64,000 nucleotides of DNA from contig NZ_QYCZ01000001.1 in assembly GCF_003614945.1 (NCBI RefSeq), forward strand, positions 886,001-950,000, written 5' to 3'. Origin of the DNA: Bergeyella cardium. Lineage in GTDB: Bacteria; Bacteroidota; Bacteroidia; Flavobacteriales; Weeksellaceae. Positions 35,123 through 43,811 of the stretch are shown piece after piece. Positions within the stretch are counted from its first letter, which is position 1; the number at the start of each line of letters is the position of its first letter. The notes under the pieces were generated by a model, which had not been told where the DNA came from, did not search any database, and was given only the letters and a program-made list of their open reading frames with translations. The position numbers were made by a program, and so were the translations under genes.

Positions 35123-36844
35123 ATGACAGCATTAGAAAGAGCTAAACAATGGCTTACAGACGCTTTTGATGAGGAAACCAGAGCTCAGGTTCAGAAGCTC
35201 ATCAATGAAAACTCAGCAGAATTAGAAGATTCCTTCTACAAAGCCCTCGAATTTGGTACTGGGGGGATGAGAGGTATTATGGGCGTAGGCACCAATCGCC
35301 TAAATAGATACACGCTTGGGCAGGCTACTCAAGGACTTGCCAATTACCTCAAGGAGCAGTTCCCTGGTGAGGAGATTAAGGTTGCTGTGGCGTTTGATGT
35401 TCGAAATAATTCTCCAGAATTCGGAAAAATCGTTGCCGATGTCCTTACGGCAAACGGTATTAAAGTCCTCCTCTTCAAGGAGCACCGCCCTACGCCTGAG
35501 CTTTCATTTACGGTGAGAAATAAGAAGTGTAATGCGGGTATCGTCCTCACTGCATCGCACAATCCACCAGAATATAATGGCTATAAAGTCTATTGGAATG
35601 ATGGCGCACAAGTCGTACCTCCCAATGATGAAAACATTATCAAAAATGTATATGCTGTAAATTTTGCAGATATTAAATTTAATGGAAACGACTCACTTAT
35701 AGAATGGATAGGAGAGGAGCAAGATGATGTATACATTGATGCTTGTATGCAAAATTCCCTTTATCAAGAGGATAAAATCGGTTATGATAACCTCAACATC
35801 GTCTTCACTTCCATACACGGTACTACTTACACTACCATCCCTAAAGCACTTGCAAAGGCAGGTTTTAAAAAGGTAGATTTAGTCTCCGAGCAGATGATTC
35901 CGAGTGGCAATTTCCCTACTGTTGAGAGTCCTAATCCAGAGGAACCCGCTGCTCTCAGTATGGCGCTCAATCTTGCAGAGATAACCAATGCAGATATCGT
36001 TATCGGTTGCGATCCAGATGGTGACAGGCTCGGCATTGCCGTACGAAACCTCGATGGTAAAATGCAGCTCCTCAATGGCAACCAGACCAATACTGTTCTT
36101 TCGTATTACATCCTTGAGCAGTGGCAGCGTCTCGGTAAGCTCCAGCCTTCGGATTTCATCGGTTCCACCATCGTTACCTCAGATATTTTCTTTGATATTG
36201 CTAAAAAGTTCGGTATCGAATGCAAAGTAAGCCTTACAGGCTTTAAGTGGATTGGAAAAATGATTCGAGAGGTAGAAGGTAAGCAGAAATTCATCTGTGG
36301 AGGCGAAGAGAGCTTTGGATTTATGACGGGTGATTTCGTGAGAGATAAAGACTCTTGTGGCTCCATCCTCCTTGCCTGCGAAGCAGCAGCTTGGTGCAAG
36401 GCTCAGGGCAAAACCCTCTTCCAATATATGATTGATATCTATAAAGAAGTTGGCTTCTACTACGAAGGGCTCGTTAATGTGGTTAGAAAAGGAAGAACAG
36501 GTGCTGAGGAAATCAGCCAGATGATGACGAATTTCAGAAGCAATCCTCCAAAGCAGATCGCTGGTTCTCCTGTAGCCGAAATCCGAGATTATAAGGAGAG
36601 AACCCGCTTCTCTGTAGCTCAAAATACCACTGAACCTATCACCGATGTGCCTCAGTCTAATGTTCTCATCTTCTATACTGAGAATGGAAACAAAATCTGC
36701 GTCCGTCCTTCGGGTACAGAGCCTAAAATTAAGTTCTATGTATCGGTTAAAGCAAGCATCACCTCAGAAGAAGACTTTAGAAAAGAACTCCCAGTCTTGG
36801 AAGCTCAGATAGAGCAGGTGAAAAAGGACTTAAACCTCATCTAA
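35123..36844 (+). CDS. Phospho-sugar mutase (phosphoglucomutase/phosphomannomutase family)
   Basis: A 573-residue alpha-D-phosphohexomutase. The phosphoserine loop is TASHNPPEYNGYK with Ser145, the metal loop is GCDPDGDRLG, the sugar-binding loop is CGGEESFGF and the C-terminal phosphate loop is RPSGTEPKIKFY. This long PgcA-like type interconverts glucose-1- and glucose-6-phosphate (or the mannose forms) in the cytosol and feeds cell-wall and glycan precursors. The ATG at 35123 matches the family N-terminus. Single-gene unit. Confidence 0.95.
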   Translation: MTALERAKQWLTDAFDEETRAQVQKLINENSAELEDSFYKALEFGTGGMRGIMGVGTNRLNRYTLGQATQGLANYLKEQFPGEEIKVAVAFDVRNNSPEFGKIVADVLTANGIKVLLFKEHRPTPELSFTVRNKKCNAGIVLTASHNPPEYNGYKVYWNDGAQVVPPNDENIIKNVYAVNFADIKFNGNDSLIEWIGEEQDDVYIDACMQNSLYQEDKIGYDNLNIVFTSIHGTTYTTIPKALAKAGFKKVDLVSEQMIPSGNFPTVESPNPEEPAALSMALNLAEITNADIVIGCDPDGDRLGIAVRNLDGKMQLLNGNQTNTVLSYYILEQWQRLGKLQPSDFIGSTIVTSDIFFDIAKKFGIECKVSLTGFKWIGKMIREVEGKQKFICGGEESFGFMTGDFVRDKDSCGSILLACEAAAWCKAQGKTLFQYMIDIYKEVGFYYEGLVNVVRKGRTGAEEISQMMTNFRSNPPKQIAGSPVAEIRDYKERTRFSVAQNTTEPITDVPQSNVLIFYTENGNKICVRPSGTEPKIKFYVSVKASITSEEDFRKELPVLEAQIEQVKKDLNLI

Positions 36845-36908
36845 ATATTCATTCTTGTTGAATTTTAAAAAAGCCGTATTTTTACACACCTAAAAAAAAT
36901 CTAATAAG

Positions 36909-38057
36909 ATGAATAGAGTATATCTTGATAATGCTGCTACCACTCCTCTTTCTGAAGAGGTCGTTGATGCGATGGTAGAGGTGATGAAAATTAGCTATGG
37001 AAATCCTTCCTCTACCCATAGTTTTGGGCAAGAAGCAAAGGCTCTTATAGAGGGCGTTCGTCGCAATATTGCCGATAGTCTTAAGGTTCAACCTGCCGAG
37101 ATTGTCTTTACCTCTTGTGGTACGGAGTCTAATAATCTCATCATCAAATCCTGTGTAGAGCATCTCGGTGTAGAGCGTATCATCACTTCTCCACTGGAGC
37201 ACAAGTGCGTGGCAGAGTCTGTCCGAGATATGAAAGCTCGAAAAGGGGTAGAGGTGGTCTATATCCGACCGAATCATCAGGGAGATCTCAGCCTTGATGA
37301 TATAGAAAAAGCTCTCCAAAGCTCCGATAAAAAGACTCTCGTTACCCTTATGCACGCCAATAACGAAGTCGGGAATATCTATGATATAAAGGCAATAGGT
37401 GAGCTATGCAAAAAGTATAATGCCTATTTTCACTCAGATACGGTGCAGACCATCGGGCATTTGGACTTGGATTTTTCTAAGATGAATATAGACTTCGCTT
37501 CCTGCTCTGCTCATAAATTTCACGGGCCAAAGGGCAATGGCTTTGCCTATATTAGGAAATCTACTAAGCTAAAGGGAATGATTTCTGGTGGTGGTCAGGA
37601 GCGAGATATGCGGTCGGGTACCGAGAATGTGGTTGGTATTGTAGGCTTAGGCAAAGCCTTTGATTTGTGTATCCAAAACCTTGAAATCTATAAGAATAAG
37701 ATTCAAGAGATAAAGGATTATACCATTCATCAGCTCATAGATAAAATTAAAGGTGTGAAGTTCAACGGTCGCTCCTCAGAGGCGGAGAACAGCCTCTTTA
37801 CACTGGTGAATGTCCTTCTTCCGTTTAAAGACCCGCTTATCGGTTTCAAACTGGATATGAAAGGCATTGCTATCTCGCAGGGGAGTGCTTGTTCATCGGG
37901 AGCAGCAAAACCCTCTACCGTTATGCTAATGCTCCTCACCGATGAGGAAATGGAGAGTTGTACGCCGCTTAGAGTGTCTTTCAGCCATTATACTACGAAG
38001 GAGGAAATAGACAAGTTGGTAGAGGCTCTTGTAAGCATTCAGCAGGATTTTAAATAG
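36909..38057 (+). CDS. Cysteine desulfurase (IscS/NifS family)
   Basis: A 382-residue class V aminotransferase-fold enzyme. PLP lysine is Lys203 in SAHKFHGPKGNGF; the sulfur-accepting cysteine is Cys328 in SQGSACSSGAAKPS. The long catalytic loop with SxxSACSSG fits group I (IscS/NifS) enzymes. It supplies persulfide sulfur for iron-sulfur clusters and tRNA thiolation. No isc or nif partner genes are adjacent; thioredoxin follows 90 bp later. Confidence 0.94.
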   Translation: MNRVYLDNAATTPLSEEVVDAMVEVMKISYGNPSSTHSFGQEAKALIEGVRRNIADSLKVQPAEIVFTSCGTESNNLIIKSCVEHLGVERIITSPLEHKCVAESVRDMKARKGVEVVYIRPNHQGDLSLDDIEKALQSSDKKTLVTLMHANNEVGNIYDIKAIGELCKKYNAYFHSDTVQTIGHLDLDFSKMNIDFASCSAHKFHGPKGNGFAYIRKSTKLKGMISGGGQERDMRSGTENVVGIVGLGKAFDLCIQNLEIYKNKIQEIKDYTIHQLIDKIKGVKFNGRSSEAENSLFTLVNVLLPFKDPLIGFKLDMKGIAISQGSACSSGAAKPSTVMLMLLTDEEMESCTPLRVSFSHYTTKEEIDKLVEALVSIQQDFK

Positions 38058-38111
38058 ATGAAAACAATGTTTCAGATAGATGTAGAAAAAGATAATTGTG
38101 TATTATTTTAC

Positions 38112-38119
38112 TACATTTG
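38112..38119 (+). promoter_or_regulatory. -7 box of trxA
   Basis: TACATTTG matches the Bacteroidota -7 element; the nearest TTG (38096-38098) is closer than normal (13 bases), so the upstream element is uncertain. Confidence 0.4.
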
Positions 38120-38147
38120 CAAAGTTAAAATAAGAAAAGAATAAATT

Positions 38148-38465
38148 ATGGCATTAGAAATTACAGACAGCAGTTTCAAAGAATTAGTTTTAGATTCTGA
38201 TAAGCCCGTATTGGTAGATTTTTGGGCAGTATGGTGTGGGCCTTGCCAAATGCTTGCTCCTGTTATTGATGAACTCTCTCAGGACTTTGAAGGTAAAGCA
38301 GTAGTAGGCAAGGTAGATGTAGATAACAACCAAGAGGTATCCGTACAATATGGAATCAGGAATATCCCTACGCTTCTTATTTTTAAAAATGGGGAAGTAG
38401 TAGATAAAATCGTGGGTGTAAATCCTAAATCTGTTATAGCAGAGAAATTATCTGCACATTTATAG
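38148..38465 (+). CDS. trxA: Thioredoxin
   Basis: A 105-residue thioredoxin with the WCGPC active site (Cys30, Cys33), the buried Asp24, and the cis-proline in IRNIPTLLIFKNGE. It is cytosolic and reduces ribonucleotide reductase, methionine sulfoxide reductase and others. Length and all structural landmarks agree with canonical TrxA. Confidence 0.97.
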   Translation: MALEITDSSFKELVLDSDKPVLVDFWAVWCGPCQMLAPVIDELSQDFEGKAVVGKVDVDNNQEVSVQYGIRNIPTLLIFKNGEVVDKIVGVNPKSVIAEKLSAHL

Positions 38466-38529
38466 GAAAAAAACACTATTGAAAATCAATACCCTTTTAT
38501 CCAAAGGGTATTTTTTTTGGAAAAAAGTT

Positions 38530-38559
38530 TTGGAGGTTTGCAGAAAAACTATACTTTTG
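38530..38559 (+). promoter_or_regulatory. Promoter of the tRNA-Asp pair
   Basis: TTG (38530-38532), 19-base spacer, TACTTTTG (38552-38559), about 40 bp ahead of the first tRNA. Confidence 0.75.
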
Positions 38560-38600
38560 CACTCGTCAAAAAGGAACAACGCTCTTTATTAACACTAATT

Positions 38601-38674
38601 GATCCGGTAGTTCAGCTGGTTAGAATGCCGCCCTGTCACGGCGGAGGTCGCGGGTTCGAGTCCCGTCCGGATCG
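38601..38674 (+). tRNA. tRNA-Asp (anticodon GTC), copy 1
   Basis: Acceptor arms GATCCGG / CCGGATC with discriminator G, D-arm GTAGTTCAGCTGGTTAGA, anticodon stem CCGCC-TGTCA-type loop with GTC at 38635-38637, and T-arm GGGTTCGAGTCCC. CCA is not encoded. Confidence 0.97.
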
Positions 38675-38703
38675 CAGAAATAGATTTTTCTCATAAGTTT
38701 ATT

Positions 38704-38777
38704 GATCCGGTAGTTCAGCTGGTTAGAATGCCGCCCTGTCACGGCGGAGGTCGCGGGTTCGAGTCCCGTCCGGATCG
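38704..38777 (+). tRNA. tRNA-Asp (anticodon GTC), copy 2
   Basis: Identical over all 74 bases to copy 1, 29 bp downstream. The two form one transcript with the promoter upstream and the terminator that follows. Confidence 0.97.
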
Positions 38778-38780
38778 CAG

Positions 38781-38812
38781 AATCTCACTAATGATTTAGT
38801 GAGATTTTTTGT
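38781..38812 (+). terminator. Terminator of the tRNA-Asp operon
   Basis: Perfect 10-bp stem AATCTCACTA / TAGTGAGATT, 6-base loop, then a T-run. Confidence 0.9.
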
Positions 38813-38907
38813 TTTTTAATCCTACAAAAAGAAATTTTATTCTTTCGTTTTAAAATCTTAAATTTGGGCAAAATTTAATTATTCAAATACATTAAAAAAA
38901 GAAAAAT

Positions 38908-40533
38908 ATGTCAAAAGCAATTTCACAAGTTCCTATTGCGATTAATGAGCCAGTAAGAACTTACGAACCAGGAAGCCCAGAGGTGAAAAACCTTATTTCC
39001 ACTTACCAAAAAATGTGGAATGAGAAAGTAGAAATCCCAATGATTATCGGTGGAAAAGAAGTAAAATCTGATGAAAAAGTAAGATTAGAATCTCCACAAG
39101 ACCACCAGCACGATTTGGGATTTTTTTATAGAGGTAATGCAAGCCATATAGACCAAGCTATTGAAGCTGCTTTGGCTGCAAAACCGAAGTGGAATGCTCT
39201 CGGTTGGGAGCAGAGAATTTCTATTTTCCTTAAAGCGGCAGACCTTATTGCTGGCCCTTACAGAGATAGAATAAATGCAGCTACAATGATCGGGCAGTCT
39301 AAGAATGTGCACCAGGCAGAGATAGATTCCGCTTGTGAGCTTATAGACTTCCTTAGATTTAATGCAGAATTTATGACGGAAATGTACTCCGAGCAGCCGG
39401 TTTCAGATAACGGAATCTGGAATAGAGTAGAGTACAGACCACTTGAAGGTTTCTGTTTTGCGCTTACTCCGTTTAACTTTACTGCTATTGCGGGCAATCT
39501 CCCTTCTTGTATGGCGATGCTTGGGAATGTAGTCGTTTGGAAGGCTTCCGATAAGCAAATCTATGCAGCAAGTGTCATTATGGAGGTATTCAAAGAAGCG
39601 GGACTTCCAGATGGGGTGATCAACCTCGTATTCTCACCAGGTAAGGAAACAGCAGATAAGGTTCTTACCCACCCAGATTTCGCGGGCTTGCATTTTACAG
39701 GCTCTACCGCAGTATTCCAAAGTATGTGGAAGAAAATAGGAGAGAACATTCATAACTATAAATCTTATCCGAGAATTGTAGGTGAAACGGGCGGTAAAGA
39801 CTTCGTTATCGCTCACACTTCTGCGGATGTAGATGCCGTAGCTACTGCATTGGTAAGAGGTGCGTTTGAGTATCAAGGTCAGAAATGCTCTGCAGCTTCC
39901 AGAGCTTACATCCCTCAATCTCTTTGGGCAAAAGTAAAAGAAGCCTTAGCAGCTCAGCTCAGAACGGTTAAAGTAGGTACGCCAGAAGACCCATCCAACT
40001 TCGTAAATGCTGTGATCGACAAGGCATCTTTCGAGAAATGCAAGGGGTATATAGACAGAGCAAATGCCTCTTCTGATGCAAAAGTAATCTTCGGAGGTAA
40101 GTGCGATGGCAGTAAAGGCTGGTTCGTGGAGCCTACCATCATCGAAACAACCAACCCAAAATACGAGAGTATGGTAGAAGAAATCTTTGGCCCAATCCTC
40201 ACCATCTATGTTTATGAAGATGAAAAGTGGACTGAAACGCTCAAATTGGTAGATACCACTTCTCCTTATTCATTAACGGGGTCTGTATTCGCGAGGGACA
40301 GATATGTGATAGATGAGGCTTTCAAGGCATTAGAAAACGCTTCGGGTAATTTCTATATTAATGACAAACCAACGGGTGCCGTTGTGGGTCAGCAGCCATT
40401 CGGTGGCGGTAGAGCGTCTGGAACCAATGACAAAGCAGGCTCTAAAATGAACCTACTCAGATGGGTTTCCGTTCGTTCGATTAAAGAGACTTTCGTAAGC
40501 CCTAAGGACTATAAATATCCTTATTTAGGCTAA
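38908..40533 (+). CDS. pruA: L-glutamate gamma-semialdehyde dehydrogenase (1-pyrroline-5-carboxylate dehydrogenase)
   Basis: A 541-residue aldehyde dehydrogenase of the P5C type found in Bacteroidota and mitochondria (ALDH4-like, not fused to PutA). Catalytic Cys327 lies in YQGQKCSAASRAY, the general base Glu in GETGGKDFVIAH, and the C-terminal block GAVVGQQPFGGGRASGTNDKAG is diagnostic. It oxidises glutamate semialdehyde to glutamate with NAD+, the second step of proline breakdown. The start follows a TAAATTTG box. putA is not next to it. Followed by a terminator. Confidence 0.96.
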   Translation: MSKAISQVPIAINEPVRTYEPGSPEVKNLISTYQKMWNEKVEIPMIIGGKEVKSDEKVRLESPQDHQHDLGFFYRGNASHIDQAIEAALAAKPKWNALGWEQRISIFLKAADLIAGPYRDRINAATMIGQSKNVHQAEIDSACELIDFLRFNAEFMTEMYSEQPVSDNGIWNRVEYRPLEGFCFALTPFNFTAIAGNLPSCMAMLGNVVVWKASDKQIYAASVIMEVFKEAGLPDGVINLVFSPGKETADKVLTHPDFAGLHFTGSTAVFQSMWKKIGENIHNYKSYPRIVGETGGKDFVIAHTSADVDAVATALVRGAFEYQGQKCSAASRAYIPQSLWAKVKEALAAQLRTVKVGTPEDPSNFVNAVIDKASFEKCKGYIDRANASSDAKVIFGGKCDGSKGWFVEPTIIETTNPKYESMVEEIFGPILTIYVYEDEKWTETLKLVDTTSPYSLTGSVFARDRYVIDEAFKALENASGNFYINDKPTGAVVGQQPFGGGRASGTNDKAGSKMNLLRWVSVRSIKETFVSPKDYKYPYLG

Positions 40534-40556
40534 TATAAACGCGAATAATCTTAAAA

Positions 40557-40582
40557 GGTGGAGATCTAATCTCCGCCTTTTT
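40557..40582 (+). terminator. Terminator of pruA
   Basis: Stem GGTGGAGA / TCTCCGCC with one G-U pair, 5-base loop, then TTTTTT. Confidence 0.85.
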
Positions 40583-40606
40583 TGTTGGATAAATAGAGAT
40601 TATCTA

Positions 40607-40638
40607 TTGTCAGTTTTAAAATTAAACTCATACTTTTG
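40607..40638 (+). promoter_or_regulatory. mscL promoter
   Basis: TTG (40607-40609), 21-base spacer, TACTTTTG (40631-40638), 23 bp ahead of the mscL ATG. Confidence 0.65.
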
Positions 40639-40660
40639 TCCATCAAAATAGTTAAAAATT

Positions 40661-41038
40661 ATGAGTTTGATTAAAGAATTTAAAGCATTTGCATTCAAGG
40701 GAAATGTGATTGATTTGGCTGTCGGTGTCATCATCGGGGCAGCATTTGGTAAGATTGTATCCTCGCTGGTAGATGATGTCATCACGCCGCTGCTACTCAA
40801 CCCCGTATTAAAAGCAGCGGGAGCGGATAATATTGCAAAACTCTCTTGGAATGGAGTTACTTACGGCAACTTCCTTTCATCGGTTATCAGCTTCTTTTGT
40901 ATTGCGCTCGTCCTTTTTTGGTTGATAAAAGGAGCGAATAAGCTGAACAAAAAACCAGAGGAAGCACCCGCGCCACCAGCTGGTCCTACGCAGGAGGAGC
41001 TCCTTGCAGAAATCAGGGATTTGCTCAAAAACAAATAA
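40661..41038 (+). CDS. mscL: Large-conductance mechanosensitive channel MscL
   Basis: A 125-residue MscL: N-terminal amphipathic helix ([32 protein letters not shown] with the gate helix), a short periplasmic loop, a second membrane helix ([17 protein letters not shown]) and a charged C-terminal bundle ([13 protein letters not shown]). It opens under membrane tension to release solutes after osmotic downshock. Size is near the E. coli protein's. Monocistronic with its own promoter and terminator. Confidence 0.96.
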   Translation: MSLIKEFKAFAFKGNVIDLAVGVIIGAAFGKIVSSLVDDVITPLLLNPVLKAAGADNIAKLSWNGVTYGNFLSSVISFFCIALVLFWLIKGANKLNKKPEEAPAPPAGPTQEELLAEIRDLLKNK

Positions 41039-41048
41039 GAACTTCACG

Positions 41049-41071
41049 ACCGCTGAAAGGCGGTTTTTTTA
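41049..41071 (+). terminator. Terminator of mscL
   Basis: Stem ACCGC / GCGGT, loop TGAAAG, then T7. Confidence 0.75.
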
Positions 41072-41098
41072 TTTATATTTGGCGCTTTAATTTTTCGT

Positions 41099-41506
41099 AT
41101 GGAGTTTAAAATACACCGATTAGAGGAGTGGAATGAGGTGATAGATGCCCTCCTCCCGCATATAAAGCACAATATTCTCCTGATGAGGGGAAATCTCGGA
41201 GCGGGGAAGACTACCTTTACGCAGTTTTTACTAAAGAAGCTCGGCAGCGCAGATGAAGTCTCCTCGCCCACTTATGCTATCGTAAATGAGTATCATTCCC
41301 CGAGAGGCAGGGTTAATCACTTCGATTTGTACAGGATGAAGTCCATAGAAGAGGTTTATGATATAGGCATAGAGGAATATCTTGATAATGCTTTTCTGAA
41401 CATTATCGAGTGGGCAGAGATTTATGAGCCCGCGCTCGAAGGTATCCCTTATCATAGCCTCAGCATAGAGGTGGAGGAGGGCGTGCGCAGGGTGGTTTTT
41501 GAATAA
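41099..41506 (+). CDS. tsaE: tRNA threonylcarbamoyladenosine biosynthesis ATPase TsaE
   Basis: A 135-residue P-loop protein with Walker A MRGNLGAGKTTF and the family block SPTYAIVNEY followed by HFDLYRM and IEWAE. TsaE binds TsaB-TsaD and is needed for t6A formation at position 37 of ANN-decoding tRNAs. Its TATATTTG box lies just upstream. The response-regulator gene starts 110 bp later, an arrangement seen in other Bacteroidota. Confidence 0.95.
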   Translation: MEFKIHRLEEWNEVIDALLPHIKHNILLMRGNLGAGKTTFTQFLLKKLGSADEVSSPTYAIVNEYHSPRGRVNHFDLYRMKSIEEVYDIGIEEYLDNAFLNIIEWAEIYEPALEGIPYHSLSIEVEEGVRRVVFE

Positions 41507-41616
41507 CCCCGAGCCATAATCTTCTAAAAACTTATTAAATTTTATCAATATGCCGCCAAAGGAATGATTTTTGCCTCTGGGCTGTGCATTATAAAAACAG
41601 AAAAATTAATCAAGTT

Positions 41617-42801
41617 ATGTCTCAAAAGGTTCTTATCGTAGAAGATGAAAAAACGATTTCTGGGGTGCTTCATAGCATCCTTTCGGATGAGCTTCCAGAG
41701 TATGATTTCACCATTGCCGAAGATGGCCTCGAAGGTTTAAAGAGGGTAGAAAAAGAGGAGTTCAGCTTAGTGATTTCGGATATTAAAATGCCTAAACTTT
41801 CGGGTTCAGACTTTCTCAAACAGAGCTTAAGCATTAATCCAGACCTTACATTTATAATGATTTCTGGGCACGCAGATATAGATACTGCGGTTTCCTGCTT
41901 AAAGGAGGGTGCGTATGATTTTATCTCAAAACCGATAGACATCAACAGGCTGCTGACGAGTGTGAGGAATGCTCTGGACAAAGGAAACTTGAAGAAAGAG
42001 AATAAAACCCTCCAAAGCGAGAATAAAACCTTAAAGAAGAAAGTCAATAAGAAATACCAGATGATTGGCGAGAGCGAGCCCCTGAAAAAAATACAGCAGA
42101 TGATAGATAAAGTTGCTGCATCGGATGCAAGGGTGCTCATCACAGGTCCCAATGGAGCAGGGAAGGAGCTGGTAGCCCACGCGATTCATTCCCAGAGCGA
42201 GCGCTCCAAAGGTCCTATAGTGGAGGTGAATTGTGCAGCCATCCCTTCCGAGCTTATCGAGTCTGAGCTTTTCGGGCATATAAAGGGCTCTTTCACTGGC
42301 GCTATAAAAGATAAATCTGGGAAGTTTGAGCAAGCAAATGAGGGCACTATTTTCCTCGATGAAATAGGGGATATGAGTCTTATAGCCCAAGCGAAAGTCC
42401 TCCGAGCTTTGCAAGAAAATAAGGTTTCTCCTGTGGGCAGCGATAAGGAGATTAAAGTTAATGTTCGCGTACTGGCAGCGACCAACAAGGATATGAAAAA
42501 GGAAATTGCCGAAGGGCGTTTCCGTGAGGACCTATACCATAGAATTTCGGTAATAGAAATCTATGTACCTCCATTGGATGAAAGAAAAGAGGACATACCA
42601 CTTCTCGTAGAGCATTTTGCGAAACTCATTGCAGATGAGCAAGGAAATACCCCGAAAAAATTTTCTAAAGAGGCGATAAAAAAACTTCAATCTTTTTCGT
42701 GGACGGGCAATATCCGAGAGCTGAGAAATGTGGTAGAAAGGCTTATCATCCTCGGTGGGAACCCTATCTCAGAAGAAGATGTGGTAGCGTTTGTTCGTTA
42801 A
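41617..42801 (+). CDS. Sigma-54 activator-type response regulator without DNA-binding domain
   Basis: The start at 41617 gives 394 residues. Residues 1-120 are a receiver domain (phospho-acceptor Asp55 in VISDIKMPK, Lys in ISKPID). A charged coiled coil (about 125-150) leads to an AAA+ domain of the NtrC type with Walker A GPNGAGKE (usual GETGTGKE), the GSFTGA loop that contacts sigma-54, Walker B GTIFLDEIGDM and the FREDLYHRI arginine region. It ends with RNVVERLIILGGNPISEEDVVAFV and lacks the Fis-type helix-turn-helix. It may activate sigma-54 promoters from solution. No partner kinase is adjacent. Confidence 0.92.
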   Translation: MSQKVLIVEDEKTISGVLHSILSDELPEYDFTIAEDGLEGLKRVEKEEFSLVISDIKMPKLSGSDFLKQSLSINPDLTFIMISGHADIDTAVSCLKEGAYDFISKPIDINRLLTSVRNALDKGNLKKENKTLQSENKTLKKKVNKKYQMIGESEPLKKIQQMIDKVAASDARVLITGPNGAGKELVAHAIHSQSERSKGPIVEVNCAAIPSELIESELFGHIKGSFTGAIKDKSGKFEQANEGTIFLDEIGDMSLIAQAKVLRALQENKVSPVGSDKEIKVNVRVLAATNKDMKKEIAEGRFREDLYHRISVIEIYVPPLDERKEDIPLLVEHFAKLIADEQGNTPKKFSKEAIKKLQSFSWTGNIRELRNVVERLIILGGNPISEEDVVAFVR

Positions 42802-42815
42802 GTATTTTTTAGAAA

Positions 42816-42854
42816 AAACATTTTGCCCTGCACTATATGCAGGGCAAAATGTTT
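42816..42854. terminator. Bidirectional terminator between the response regulator and hicB
   Basis: Perfect 17-bp stem from AAACATTTTGCCCTGCA to TGCAGGGCAAAATGTTT with a 5-base loop, A-rich on one side and T-rich on the other. Confidence 0.9.
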
Positions 42855-42870
42855 AAAAAAAAGAGGGGGA

Positions 42871-43281
42871 TTAGAGTAGCCTTACTTCTACAAGTTCTTT
42901 TCCGATATTCCGAATACCTTCCTGTATTTCATAAAGCCTTTTTTCGGAGGCTTTAGTCTTTCCTGTAGCGTATTTTCTCATCATTACAGGGCTTATTTTT
43001 AATCGTCTTGCCAGTTCTGATAAATTAATCTCGGGGAGTTGTTTGCATATTCCGTTAAGTTCAATTTCATATACGAATTCTACTCCTTTTTTATATTTTT
43101 TTACGAAGCCTAAATCACCATCTTTTTCGCATTCCTCTAAATGAAAATCAAAGGCATCTTGTAAATTTTTTTTCATTTCATCAAAAGTATTCCCATCAGC
43201 TACTACAATACCTTCTATGTTTTCAGTATTTGCCCAATAAACTCCATTTTCTTTACGAACGGTTACTTTTATCTTTCTCAT
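42871..43281 (-). CDS. hicB: HicB-family antitoxin
   Basis: The ATG at 43281 gives 136 residues: an N-terminal HicB RNase H-like fold (KVTVRKENGVYWANTENIEGIVVADGNTFDEMKKNLQDAFDFHLE) and a C-terminal helix-turn-helix (INLSELARRLKISPVMMRKYATGKTKASEKRLYEIQEGI). HicB binds and neutralises HicA and represses the operon. The start is chosen to match the family; the open frame extends 13 codons further in low-complexity AT sequence. It lies 44 bp after hicA, toxin first. Confidence 0.92.
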   Translation of the reverse strand: MRKIKVTVRKENGVYWANTENIEGIVVADGNTFDEMKKNLQDAFDFHLEECEKDGDLGFVKKYKKGVEFVYEIELNGICKQLPEINLSELARRLKISPVMMRKYATGKTKASEKRLYEIQEGIRNIGKELVEVRLL

Positions 43282-43325
43282 TTTTTTATTTTTTTTTTCT
43301 AATAATAATTTAATAAACAACGGTT

Positions 43326-43508
43326 CTATTTCAGTCCTGCCTGTTTTAAAATTGCATTTATAGTCCCTTGGGGTAAATCTTTTTTAGGGTGAGGTATCGT
43401 TACTTTACCTTTTTTAGTTTGGTGCTTAAAATGATGATGGCTTCCTTTAACATTAACCAAATACCATCCGTCATCTTCTATAACCCTAATTAGCTCTGTA
43501 CTACTCAT
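43326..43508 (-). CDS. hicA: HicA-family mRNA interferase toxin
   Basis: A 60-residue double-stranded-RNA-binding-fold toxin: ELIRVIEDDGWYLVNVKGSHHHFKHQTKKGKVTIPHPKKDLPQGTINAILKQAGL. The catalytic His sits in GSHHHF, the HicA signature. It cleaves mRNA and tmRNA when free of HicB. It is the first gene of the hicA-hicB pair with its own promoter. Such modules are often horizontally acquired, but no mobile element flanks it. Confidence 0.95.
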   Translation of the reverse strand: MSSTELIRVIEDDGWYLVNVKGSHHHFKHQTKKGKVTIPHPKKDLPQGTINAILKQAGLK

Positions 43509-43528
43509 TGGGTATTGTTTTAGTATTG

Positions 43529-43557
43529 CAAATGTAGGTAACTTTTTTGTACCCCAA
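43529..43557 (-). promoter_or_regulatory. hicAB promoter
   Basis: On the minus strand TTG (43557-43555), 18-base spacer, TACATTTG (43536-43529). A short GGTA...TACC dyad (43537-43554) lies in the spacer and might be an operator. Confidence 0.6.
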
Positions 43558-43786
43558 AATATTTTAATCAGTATTTTATGTAATATTAATATTATTGATT
43601 TAAAGATATTTTATAACAATCCTTCTAAGATTAAGAAGAGGTATATTCCTTCTTTCTCCCTTCTTTCTCTCTGCATTGTCCTTTGCTGTATTTTGGAGGT
43701 TATCTTTTATTCCCATCTTATTTTATAGAATAAATTTATAATATTCATTGTTTTTTTTTACGATTGTAATACTAAAAAGTTTGAGC
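43558..43786. other. hicA-MATE intergenic region
   Basis: The 303 bp between the divergent hicA and MATE genes are A/T rich. Apart from the two promoters at the edges, nothing recognisable is seen. Confidence 0.5.
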
Positions 43787-43794
43787 TACTTTTG
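43764..43794 (+). promoter_or_regulatory. Promoter of the MATE gene
   Basis: TTG (43764-43766), 20-base spacer, TACTTTTG (43787-43794), 18 bp ahead of the ATG. Confidence 0.7.
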
Positions 43795-43811
43795 CCGCAA
43801 ATTTTTATTTA

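Noticed and set aside
38601-38777. Duplicate tRNA-Asp as an integration site (attL/attR-like)
   Set aside because: The two full identical copies are only 29 bp apart with a common promoter and terminator; this is an ordinary tandem tRNA operon.
42871-43508. hicAB as part of a mobile island
   Set aside because: Toxin-antitoxin pairs are often mobile, but no integrase, tRNA attachment site or direct repeats flank this one; the tRNA-Asp pair is 4 kb away with core genes between.
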